Made by a program: the position numbers and the translations under genes. From positions 1 through 29,971 of the IMG/VR virus record IMGVR_UViG_3300030104_000633: a stretch of DNA of 29,971 nt. One strand, written 5' to 3'. The stretch comes from a virus. A model generated the notes under the pieces. It was given only the letters and a program-made list of their open reading frames with translations. It was not told where the DNA came from and searched no databases. Below are positions 15,949-24,360 of the stretch, one piece after another (position 1 is the first letter of the stretch; every line of letters begins with the position of its first letter).

Positions 15949-18900
15949 TTATAATGTTTCTCCGTCCGCGTCTACCGCCCCAATTGTTGGAGAAGCTAGT
16001 GTTTGAGTATCCGTTGGGTTGACTAATGGAAATCCTATACCTTGTACAGAAAACTCACTCGTGTCTAAATTAGAATCAGTTGTGGTATCTCCATTTATAT
16101 AGTTAAACCATTTTCCTTCTTTTTCTATAAACTCATGAACGCTACCTGATTGTTTATCTGTTGTTATATCTGATACATACCAACCTGGCTTACTATTTAG
16201 GTTATAATACTCTCCATCATTAACAGTAAATATATTACCAGCAGCGTCTTCAGCTGATTGGGTTGTAAATTCAGCAACTTTAGCTTGACTACCCTCGTAA
16301 TTAATATTCTTAAAAGACTTAATAGAACCAGGAGCATCATTAAATAATAACGTTATGTCTGAACTATATTGAGTGCCGTAAAAATTATTTCTAAGAGCCG
16401 TATCATCATGATGTACCCATATAGCGTTATCTTTAACAGAGTAATATTTATCATTCAAATTTGCTGTTGCTAGCGGTGTAAAAGATTTGAAGCTAACCCA
16501 TCCTTTGCCTGACTCACTAAAAGAAATTGTTTTAGAACCAAAGCCGCTAAACTTAGAAGTGTCATGCAAGGTAATATTAAATTCGTCATCGACACCGTTA
16601 ACTGATCCTGTAATATTAATATAATATTTTAAATTTTCTCTAAAATAATTTTTCATACCAGCGTCTGATATAGGAGTTATTCCATTATTAGATAATCTTA
16701 ATACAGCTCCTCTTTGTGTATCGGTAAAATACATTCTGTAATTATCGGTAGCTAAAGATTCTGGATTTTTAGATATACCATAATCTCCAGTAAAAGGCAT
16801 GGTTGTTCCTAATACTTTATTTGTTGCTGTTAATTGAGGATTACCATCCGCATTAAACAAAGCATCTTTACCGCCAGATTGAACTCTCATTACTTTATCT
16901 TCAGCGAACACGACAACATCGTTATCTCTAGCTATCATAGCTTGTACAGATCCATAAGTAGTGTTTATATCTTTTGTTATTTTCTCAGCCATATTAAACT
17001 GATTCAGGTTATTAACCCCTGATGTAGAATTATATAAACCTGAAAATATCATACCACTAGTTTTCTTCTCCTCTCCGTAGTTTAAAAATGTAGAAGATAC
17101 TTTTATACCATTATCTATTTGGGGTGCATTAAAATCATCCCTAATCCTATCTGACTCAACTCCATTACCAAATGAATAACAATTAAACCAACCTAACTCA
17201 ACTGAATACTTCCATACTTCTTTTTCTATTTTAAAATATCCAGTAACTGTAATAAATGTAAAATTATCATTAAACCCACCGAATGTTAATAGCTGTTGAT
17301 TTACATTAATATAATAAGTGTCTCCAACAAGAGAAACAGAAGTTACAAATGTACCATCCATAACATTATCACCCGTTACTTGCATTCCAACCGCAATATT
17401 ATTAGCATTTGTAACACCAGAACCAATTTGTATATTAGAAGCATTAGCAAAAGCCTCAACAGAAAGCCCATAACCAGCTATAGTATATCTAGTTGAAGGA
17501 ACAGTTATCGGGTTCTCGTAATTCACATGATCTATAATTTTAGATTTAGTAACTAATCCATTTTTATGTTCAAATTTAACAATATCATTTATAGCTGGAC
17601 AAACGCCGTCAGAAACACCATCTGTAATTATTGTTTGTAAATTAGACCAACCCTCAGTAAGAAGTCTTTGAACTTGAATAACGTCATCGCCATAGGTTTT
17701 ATATACATATGGCTCACCAGTTATGTCAATATCTATAATATTGTCATTTGCTAATCGTCTACTTTCAACACTAAAACTACTTGCTCTTTCTTTAATTATA
17801 TTCGCTCCAGTAAACGATATTATATTATCTAATTTTAATCTAACTGGTATAGCCCCACTAGCTTCATAATATATATCTAAACCTACATCTTCTTTTGGCT
17901 CTGTCTCAAAACAAGCAGCACTAGTCTCTATTGAATCATCAGATAAACTACCAACAGAAACTCTTTGAACAAAGTCTATAGTCATGCTCAATAGTCCATT
18001 ATGCTTAACAGTACCTCTAGGATCCCATATGCTAGTGTCTATCCCTACTCGACTACCATCAATAAACACAGGTTGCCCATTAAGTCCAACTCTTGCAAAT
18101 CTAACTATTATAGACGTTCTATCTACATAATCTTCCGAACCATCATCATCATAATTTTTACTTTCTATAGTTATAGGCCCAACAACAACTTGCCCACCTG
18201 GCCCTCTATTTTCCCTAACTATATAAACCTCTTGATTCGGATCATCTCTAAATCTGAACAAAGTACCTGGTGTTTGCATTTTGCTTTTAAAATAAGAATT
18301 AGTACCAGAAAAACCATCAGGACCAATAACAGAAAATATAAGTTGACCATCTCCATTGCTCCCATCAAGTGCACCATTAGAAAGCCCTCTAGGAATAAAA
18401 GATGTATCATTATCTATAGCTGAATAGCTCTCAAAAAGATTAAAATCAGCCTCTAAATCAGCAATGTCAGAATCAAAGCCACTATAAGCTGGAGCGGCAT
18501 CAATAAATATATCAGCGGTTCTATTAGTGTTATTTGACCATGCTGTCCAAAATGAATCCGTTGAATCAGAGTTACCGTTAAGATTTATAAAGTTAGGTAA
18601 GCCACCGGTTTCTAATTCTATATTTGCATTAGTAAAATCTGCAATAGTTTCCCAGTTAGCCGCCTCATAATCCATAGATCCTGCATACTCGTTATTGTCA
18701 TTAGCTGGATTACTAGCATCATCTGATATAAATGCAAGCTCATAAGTATTTAAAGTTTGATATTCACCTAGAGAATTACCTAAAACTCTAGCTTCTAAAG
18801 TATTATCTTTTGCTATTTTAACAAAAAACTTTCCATCAAATTGTGGTTTGTTTTCCACAACAGCATCTACAAGTTGTATGTAATATATAAAGTTACTATT

Positions 18901-21717
18901 TTCATCTGCGCCAGCAATCGGTAGTTCAGTGGCATCAGGTAGTTGAGTTAGTATGCGCTGGTACATGTTAACATCACCTACAGTAAATACTTCTCTAATA
19001 CTAACGCCTGGAGCGCCTTCTTCTTCACTAATCATTCCTGATACCGTTCTAAGAGGGCTTTTTGCTTCGTATAAATCACCTTGACTATCTGTAAATTGAG
19101 CAACAATTCTAACCTTAGGCGTGCCTTTAAACTCTAGTTCACTAAGAGTATCTGTGGCTCCATTATTAGTTCTTATTGATTTAAAATTTATTAGTCTAGC
19201 AGGTACAGCGTCTGTTATTGCGACTGAATCATCATTCATAGTGTTTGGCCAGTTACCACCGTAAACATTCACGCTGTCAATCTGTATTAAATCAAACTCT
19301 CTTTCATCTGTTTTTATATAATCTGGAGCATCACCTGATATTGCTATAATTTTATATCTAGCTTCTTCATCTACTGGAGTTTGGCTACCATGTTCATTTT
19401 TTAATACTAAATAAGTTTCTTCATCAACTTTGTTTCTATCAGCTGAATTAAAAGCTAACCATATATTGTCATCACCAGCATCATATATTCTATCTAATAC
19501 TAAATTGTAATATTCGTTAGAGGTTTCTTTAACGTAGTATTTAACGTATTCCATCCAAGGCATCCTTGTTGGGTTAGAGTTAGTCCAGCTTTGTTTTATT
19601 TTAAATTTGTTTGAATAGCTAGATAAACTTTTTAATACTTTAGACGCGCCAGGCATAACTTGTCCTTCTGCTGATTTATATCCGTTAGAAATTACTGGAG
19701 TTTCTCTACCATATTTATCTCCTAGTACTATACCAAATTGATAATTTCTGATAGACTTAACGGATTTTTGAGCTGTTGGAAATAATCCTTTCTTAGAAAC
19801 AACCGTTTGTAGTAAACCAATATTAGCATCTAAATCGTAACCTTGTGTATAATTACCGTAAACAAGTCTATTACTAGTTATTGTTTGAGCTTTTGCATAT
19901 TTTGGCACATTATCCCAAGCTCTAAGCAATTGATTTGATTCAACAACTTTATGTATCATTTCTGATGTTATAGTAAATTCACCAGTGTTACTTAAATCAT
20001 CATTGTCAACCATGTCTATCCACTCGGTATCTATACCTCTTTTAATACTTTTAACTATATAAACGTTTCCATCATCCGTCGTTTTCCAAAGTATATCAAC
20101 AGTCTTAACGTCAAGAGGTCTAGTATAATTAGTAGGTAACCAATCTCTAACAATTATTTTTCTAGCAGTATTGGACATCCCTTCATTAAAGCCTTTACTA
20201 GGTGTGTATGAAAAAATACCAGGCAGAAAAGCTAGATCTGACCAAGGTGAAAAAGTAGAATACTCATTATCTTCATATTGATACCTATAACCAAATCTTC
20301 CAAATTTTGTCTCAAAAAATGGTCTTTTAGTTTCTAAATTTACAATCCAATTATTTGGATTTGTTTGAACTGTTAAATCACTATCCGCAAATAATATCTC
20401 GACCGTTGCTGAACTTGGGTTAGCATCATCAATATCTATTATTTTAACTCTTACAGTAATAGGTTCAACAACGTTTGAAGCTACAAAGCTATAAATGTCA
20501 TCTACTCTAGGACTTATAATATCAGGGAAATCAATTAATTTAATAGTACCAATACTAGGCACAACTTCATAATCTGGAGATTCATCATTAGTAGTTTGGA
20601 TAAATGAAAATTGAATTGGGCAATCTTGATCTTGATCTCTATCTTTATTGGAAATTTCAATATTAGGAGGTGAGGTTGGAGCTTTTTTAATTACTGTAAT
20701 ATGTTCTCTTTTTACATCTGTAGATAATCCAGCAAAATCAACGTTTTCAAAATCGCTAATAACATCTGGATTATCAGTGCCAGGAGCATTAACATGTAGT
20801 TTTGTATGAGTCGTTAAATCTGTTGTACCAGCTCTTGATCTCTCTATGTTTATTTTCTTTGGTTCGTGCTTGCCATCTGTCCACATAAGTAAATTGTCTA
20901 ACACGTCTATAGAAGCTGTTGGTATTAAACTTATTGTATCAAAAACATCTCCAGTATAATAATCAAACTCTAAAACTCTTTCTGGGTGGATAAATTTTAA
21001 AGCTACAGCTGTATTTAAATCAACCGTTTGTTCTTGTGCTAGTGTTAGTATGTTACCTGCTATTTTAACTATCTCAACATAATTGTTATTACCATCAGAC
21101 AGTAAATTAACGTCGTTAGTATCTATAGCATATATACGCATACCAACTCTATACTTTGTTCCATCTAAAACCACTAGTTGATCATAACCATTAGCGGGCG
21201 TAGATTCGAAACTTCCATTTGATTTATATGTAGAACCATTTACTATATCACCACTAGAGGTTGTAAAAACACCCGCTTTAGTATTAGTGACAGCAAATCT
21301 ATCTACAAAAATTGCCCCATCATTTATGCTATTACTATCACCAACAGAAGTTACCTCGAATATGCTATCAATCCAAACTATTTCTGTTGTTATATTTGCA
21401 ACTGGTATACCTTCTATACCACCTAATCTTGGAACTGGGGCTGCTGTAAAAAAATATGCTTTATTAGTGCCCTCATCTGCAATACTAGCTATTATTTTAG
21501 AAGTTTTACCGTCGTAAGTTGTTGTAGAAGTTGTTGTTACTAGTCTATTACCTTGAATATTTTGAACAGTACCAACATTACCTAGACCACCAGCATCACT
21601 GTCAGTAGTTGATATCTTTATATTTAAAGCGTCTCTATATTGGCCTTTAGGAACAATTCTCTCATCAAGATCTTTGTTCATTTTAGCACCTGAAAAGTTC
21701 TGTGTAATTTGTGGCAT
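15949..21717 (-). CDS. Tail nozzle / 'muzzle'-type tail tube protein
   Basis: This 1922-residue structural protein is likely the tube or nozzle at the end of the short tail. The N terminus MPQITQNFSGAKMNKDLDER, followed by VPKGQYRDALNIKIS and VGTVQNIQGN, is the pattern I know from nozzle/muzzle proteins of flavobacterial and crAss-like podoviruses. Further signatures are LLMWTDGKHEPKKINIERS (about 276-294), YRYQYEDNEYSTFSPWSDL (477-495), LLRAWDNVPKYAKAQTI followed by NRLVYGNY, and YGRETPV (669-675). T7 gp12 is 794 aa, so the extra 1100 residues are probably inserted or appended receptor-contact or barrel domains rich in Asp, Asn, Gly and Ser. No enzyme motif was seen. The position after two connector candidates agrees with the call. 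Confidence 0.68.
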   Translation of the reverse strand: MPQITQNFSGAKMNKDLDERIVPKGQYRDALNIKISTTDSDAGGLGNVGTVQNIQGNRLVTTTSTTTYDGKTSKIIASIADEGTNKAYFFTAAPVPRLGGIEGIPVANITTEIVWIDSIFEVTSVGDSNSINDGAIFVDRFAVTNTKAGVFTTSSGDIVNGSTYKSNGSFESTPANGYDQLVVLDGTKYRVGMRIYAIDTNDVNLLSDGNNNYVEIVKIAGNILTLAQEQTVDLNTAVALKFIHPERVLEFDYYTGDVFDTISLIPTASIDVLDNLLMWTDGKHEPKKINIERSRAGTTDLTTHTKLHVNAPGTDNPDVISDFENVDFAGLSTDVKREHITVIKKAPTSPPNIEISNKDRDQDQDCPIQFSFIQTTNDESPDYEVVPSIGTIKLIDFPDIISPRVDDIYSFVASNVVEPITVRVKIIDIDDANPSSATVEILFADSDLTVQTNPNNWIVNLETKRPFFETKFGRFGYRYQYEDNEYSTFSPWSDLAFLPGIFSYTPSKGFNEGMSNTARKIIVRDWLPTNYTRPLDVKTVDILWKTTDDGNVYIVKSIKRGIDTEWIDMVDNDDLSNTGEFTITSEMIHKVVESNQLLRAWDNVPKYAKAQTITSNRLVYGNYTQGYDLDANIGLLQTVVSKKGLFPTAQKSVKSIRNYQFGIVLGDKYGRETPVISNGYKSAEGQVMPGASKVLKSLSSYSNKFKIKQSWTNSNPTRMPWMEYVKYYVKETSNEYYNLVLDRIYDAGDDNIWLAFNSADRNKVDEETYLVLKNEHGSQTPVDEEARYKIIAISGDAPDYIKTDEREFDLIQIDSVNVYGGNWPNTMNDDSVAITDAVPARLINFKSIRTNNGATDTLSELEFKGTPKVRIVAQFTDSQGDLYEAKSPLRTVSGMISEEEGAPGVSIREVFTVGDVNMYQRILTQLPDATELPIAGADENSNFIYYIQLVDAVVENKPQFDGKFFVKIAKDNTLEARVLGNSLGEYQTLNTYELAFISDDASNPANDNNEYAGSMDYEAANWETIADFTNANIELETGGLPNFINLNGNSDSTDSFWTAWSNNTNRTADIFIDAAPAYSGFDSDIADLEADFNLFESYSAIDNDTSFIPRGLSNGALDGSNGDGQLIFSVIGPDGFSGTNSYFKSKMQTPGTLFRFRDDPNQEVYIVRENRGPGGQVVVGPITIESKNYDDDGSEDYVDRTSIIVRFARVGLNGQPVFIDGSRVGIDTSIWDPRGTVKHNGLLSMTIDFVQRVSVGSLSDDSIETSAACFETEPKEDVGLDIYYEASGAIPVRLKLDNIISFTGANIIKERASSFSVESRRLANDNIIDIDITGEPYVYKTYGDDVIQVQRLLTEGWSNLQTIITDGVSDGVCPAINDIVKFEHKNGLVTKSKIIDHVNYENPITVPSTRYTIAGYGLSVEAFANASNIQIGSGVTNANNIAVGMQVTGDNVMDGTFVTSVSLVGDTYYINVNQQLLTFGGFNDNFTFITVTGYFKIEKEVWKYSVELGWFNCYSFGNGVESDRIRDDFNAPQIDNGIKVSSTFLNYGEEKKTSGMIFSGLYNSTSGVNNLNQFNMAEKITKDINTTYGSVQAMIARDNDVVVFAEDKVMRVQSGGKDALFNADGNPQLTATNKVLGTTMPFTGDYGISKNPESLATDNYRMYFTDTQRGAVLRLSNNGITPISDAGMKNYFRENLKYYINITGSVNGVDDEFNITLHDTSKFSGFGSKTISFSESGKGWVSFKSFTPLATANLNDKYYSVKDNAIWVHHDDTALRNNFYGTQYSSDITLLFNDAPGSIKSFKNINYEGSQAKVAEFTTQSAEDAAGNIFTVNDGEYYNLNSKPGWYVSDITTDKQSGSVHEFIEKEGKWFNYINGDTTTDSNLDTSEFSVQGIGFPLVNPTDTQTLASPTIGAVDADGETL

Positions 21718-21719
21718 AG

Positions 21720-22601
21720 TTATTTAATTTGTTTACTTAATCCTTTCAGTACTTGAGTAAATTCTTCTATCTTAATATTTGATAATCTTATTTTTGCTTT
21801 TCTAGTTTCAGCAAATCTTTCTTTTTTAAATCTCTGTACTATGTACTCTGGTATGTTAGATCTACCAGATAAAACTCCGTACATTATATGTTTGTAACAA
21901 GCTTCTTCACAAAATTTATGAACAACCATTTCTGCATCAGTTCCTAATCCATCACTTACATAATGTAATATTATAGTTTCACCAGATAAAGCTGAGCCGA
22001 AATGTATTTTTCCTCTTAAATTGTCTATATAAAAAGAACCGTTCATTTGAGCGTGTTCAGGATCTAATCCATACCTTCTACCTTTAAAAGAGATTTCCAC
22101 ATCTGAAGAAGATTCTATGTCATATAAATTATAGTTAGATGTAGTTTGATCTTGAAAATTAGATAATGTATTACTAGGTGACTGTTCCGTTAAGTCATTA
22201 CCGGCAAATTGGTAATTACCAGATGCACCTTGTGATATAGCAAAAGGATTAGAAGTTTTTCTAGTTGGATATAAAATTCTTTCAATACCATCAGTACCCA
22301 CTCTAGTTATTTTAGTATAATTAACATAATCTTGAGGTAATATCATATACAACGTGTTTGGCACCTCTATTTCTTGAGATTTAAAAGACTTTAATACATC
22401 ATACGATAATTCTTGTAAAGCACGCATAGCGTGAAATTGTACATCTGTTCTATTAACTTTAGATATTATTTTATTTTCACCTACGTAAATATACATAAAG
22501 TTAGTTATAATATTGTCCAAACTTATAAATTGATAATTACCCCAATTGTCTGCATCAGCAGTGTCATAATATGAATTTTGATCTACATTTAATAATCCCA
22601 T
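21720..22601 (-). CDS. Head-tail connector / adaptor protein candidate
   Basis: This is a 293-residue protein starting MGLLNVDQNSYYDTADADNW. The first half holds a helical block (TDVQFHAMRALQELSYDVLK, about residues 50-69) followed by NTLYMILPQDYVNYTKITRV. That helix then beta arrangement resembles T7 gp11-type tail adaptor proteins. The C-terminal 70 residues are helical and basic (KHIMYGVLSGRSNIPEYIVQ, then RFKKERFAETRKAKIRLSN), typical of a protein that docks onto portal or nozzle. It is 2 bases upstream of the 1922-aa nozzle gene and 2 bases downstream of the 249-aa gene, forming a compact tail block. Which of the two is the adaptor proper cannot be settled from sequence alone. Confidence 0.6.
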   Translation of the reverse strand: MGLLNVDQNSYYDTADADNWGNYQFISLDNIITNFMYIYVGENKIISKVNRTDVQFHAMRALQELSYDVLKSFKSQEIEVPNTLYMILPQDYVNYTKITRVGTDGIERILYPTRKTSNPFAISQGASGNYQFAGNDLTEQSPSNTLSNFQDQTTSNYNLYDIESSSDVEISFKGRRYGLDPEHAQMNGSFYIDNLRGKIHFGSALSGETIILHYVSDGLGTDAEMVVHKFCEEACYKHIMYGVLSGRSNIPEYIVQRFKKERFAETRKAKIRLSNIKIEEFTQVLKGLSKQIK

Positions 22602-22603
22602 AA

Positions 22604-23353
22604 TTAACTATTTTGTTCTTGATTAATCATTTGTAATCCTTGGCCACCAGCTTGTGTGACATCAGGTCGTTGTATTGTTAAACCAGCTAACATTAATATT
22701 CTTAAGACTAATGGTTCTTGCTCAGAAATTACTAATTCAAAATCTACACTAGTGTTAGAATTGTATAAAGCTTTGTCGTTCACTACAACGTAGCCCCATT
22801 TAGGTGGTGTTGGTGTTTTGTAGTATGATATTGAAAAAGTTGTACCGTTAGCTGGTGCTGGTGTTACCGCTATTTGTGTGCCAGATATCCTAACATATAT
22901 AGGTCTATTCGTAGTAGGATATAAAACGGAGCCGGGCTGACCATCTGCTTCTGTTATAAGATCAAACTCTTTACGGCTTACCTCAGTAACAGTTTTATAC
23001 TCAGTACCAGTGCTGTTATATTTTACACTCATTAATTTATATATATCAGTACTTGTATTTGCCCCATCTATTGGGTTTAATAAATTAACTACACTACCAG
23101 CTATTGTTACATTATTTGGTGATTTATAAAAAGGAGCTAATTTAGCTTCTATCATTTCTAAGGTATCTGTATGTGTATCATCGTCTTTTGGTTTAGCATT
23201 TGAATTTCTAGCTTGATGAAAGTAATTTTCATATATTTCGTTTTGAGCTTTATCCGCTAACAGATTAAACTCTTGAGGTGTTATATAACCTCTTTGCTCT
23301 TTATTAGCTAAAGCTAATACTTTCTGATATACCGTATCTATATTTATTGCCAT
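22604..23353 (-). CDS. Head-tail connector / ring protein candidate
   Basis: This is a 249-residue protein. The N-terminal 60 residues or so are helical and contain LALANKEQRGYITPQEFNLL, a signature I associate with a widespread structural protein of marine and crAss-like podoviruses encoded next to the tail nozzle gene. The middle has beta-rich stretches (VTIAGSVVNLLNPIDGANT, IYVRISGTQIAVTPAPANG), and the C terminus is short and polar (QGLQMINQEQNS). Its stop codon is 2 bases before the start of the 293-aa gene, so the pair is co-translated. By position it corresponds to the T7 gp11-type adaptor or crAss-like ring proteins that join portal and tail. The specific role is inferred. Confidence 0.62.
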   Translation of the reverse strand: MAINIDTVYQKVLALANKEQRGYITPQEFNLLADKAQNEIYENYFHQARNSNAKPKDDDTHTDTLEMIEAKLAPFYKSPNNVTIAGSVVNLLNPIDGANTSTDIYKLMSVKYNSTGTEYKTVTEVSRKEFDLITEADGQPGSVLYPTTNRPIYVRISGTQIAVTPAPANGTTFSISYYKTPTPPKWGYVVVNDKALYNSNTSVDFELVISEQEPLVLRILMLAGLTIQRPDVTQAGGQGLQMINQEQNS

Positions 23354-23362
23354 TTGTTTATA

Positions 23363-23384
23363 TTTTACTATATTATAGTTACAT
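23363..23384 (-). promoter_or_regulatory. Repeated 22-base upstream element, copy 1
   Basis: On the minus strand this reads ATGTAACTATA, then ATAT, then AGTAAAA, ending 9 bases before the start codon of the 249-aa gene. It matches the element at 13946-13967 at 20 of 22 positions. The core ACTATA-A-TATAGT is a near-perfect dyad. It lies between an intrinsic terminator and the next start codon, where a new promoter or operator is expected. It does not match the Bacteroidota -33/-7 consensus as I know it, so a phage-specific late promoter or regulator site is an inference. Confidence 0.55.
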
Positions 23385-23407
23385 AATAAAGTGAAAGGTT
23401 AGCACTT

Positions 23408-23441
23408 AAATAAAAATAGCCACCCGTAATGAGTGGCTATT
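23408..23441 (-). terminator. Intrinsic terminator after the 276-aa gene
   Basis: Perfect 9-base arms AATAGCCAC (23415-23423) and GTGGCTATT (23433-23441) flank a 9-base loop. On the minus strand the hairpin begins 19 bases past the stop codon and runs into TTTTTATTTAAG. The plus-strand downstream side lacks a U-tract, so it is oriented for the minus-strand operon. Confidence 0.82.
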
Positions 23442-23460
23442 AATATTAATTAAAAAATTG

Positions 23461-24291
23461 TTAATTCATTCTTTTTTCTATATTTGAATAAATCTCCATA
23501 CCTTCGTCTGTTTTAAACCAAGCGGCTAATGCTGAATATGGATGTTCATCAAAAGGGATGTTCATTAGTTTTCTATTATTAGATCCCCAAATAAAAGTTC
23601 GTTGATCTGCAGATAATTTGATTATTCCTAATTCCGTAGCTTTAATACCAAAGTTTCTAAGTTGAATATTTCTATCAGCAGCTAACTCTAACATCAATTG
23701 AGGATTTCTTCTAGCAAATAGTAATAAATCTCTTCTAAGCTCTTTAGAACTTAACTCTGATACCTTAGAACCAATCTCTGCTCTCATTATAGCTTCAGCT
23801 AAATTGATATCTATATTTTTAGCAGCATTTAATGCTTCTATTTCCATTTCTAACCAAGCAATTTGATTTTTAGCTTTTGCAACTGGTTTATCTTCATAAT
23901 ATAAAACATCTCTATCTGGATGGTATAAAGAAAGTAATTTTTGTAATACTGTTTTTTCTTTCGGCACCATTAAAAATCCAGATCTAAATATAATATGCTC
24001 CATTCGTTGGTCACCCTTCATTTCATCAACAAAGCATGTTCTTTGATTAGAAGTGTACTTCAATTCTCTTTCATAACCTACTTCTTCATCAAACCAATGT
24101 ATGTTCGCAGGTCTAATAGATCTAGATAAAGGTTTTTTACCACCTTTTAAATAGTACATTCTATCTTTTATTTCCCAAGTATTTTTTGGTTTAGCTTTTA
24201 CTTCAGGAGCTTTTACCTTAGGTTGTTCTACAACCGCTGTTTCTTGAACTATAGGCTCTTCAACCTTAGTTGTTTCTTTTTTCTTTGCCAT
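23461..24291 (-). CDS. Uncharacterised capsid-region structural protein
   Basis: I do not recognise a named family for this 276-residue protein. The first 35 residues are a low-complexity Lys/Glu/Pro/Val tail (MAKKKETTKVEEPIVQE), probably disordered. Residues about 38-125 look like a beta-rich globular part (WEIKDRMYYLKGG, NIHWFDEEVGYERELKY). Residues about 140-230 are helical (AKNQIAWLEMEIEALNAAKN, KELRRDLLLFARRNPQLMLE), and the C terminus contains IWGSNNRKLMNIPFDEHPYS. It sits between the capsid gene and the connector candidates and has an intrinsic terminator on each side, so its dosage is set apart from its neighbours. Candidate roles are capsid decoration, auxiliary protein or head completion. 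No catalytic motif was seen. Confidence 0.7.
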   Translation of the reverse strand: MAKKKETTKVEEPIVQETAVVEQPKVKAPEVKAKPKNTWEIKDRMYYLKGGKKPLSRSIRPANIHWFDEEVGYERELKYTSNQRTCFVDEMKGDQRMEHIIFRSGFLMVPKEKTVLQKLLSLYHPDRDVLYYEDKPVAKAKNQIAWLEMEIEALNAAKNIDINLAEAIMRAEIGSKVSELSSKELRRDLLLFARRNPQLMLELAADRNIQLRNFGIKATELGIIKLSADQRTFIWGSNNRKLMNIPFDEHPYSALAAWFKTDEGMEIYSNIEKRMN

Positions 24292-24311
24292 AATATAATA
24301 TATAATATAAT

Positions 24312-24349
24312 TAATAAAAATATAAGGGCGATGCTAGACCGCCCTTATA
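24312..24349 (-). terminator. Intrinsic terminator after the capsid gene
   Basis: Perfect 10-base inverted arms, TATAAGGGCG (24321-24330) and CGCCCTTATA (24340-24349), enclose a 9-base loop. Read on the minus strand, the hairpin lies 11 bases past the capsid stop and is followed by TTTTTATTAATT. The plus-strand downstream side is not U-rich, so the terminator is directed at minus-strand transcripts. Confidence 0.85.
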
Positions 24350-24360
24350 AATAAATAGTT

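Noticed and set aside
18219-18410. Minus-strand 63-codon frame inside the 1922-aa gene
   Set aside because: It is an out-of-frame reading within a clearly continuous structural gene, giving Leu/Met-rich sequence without support.
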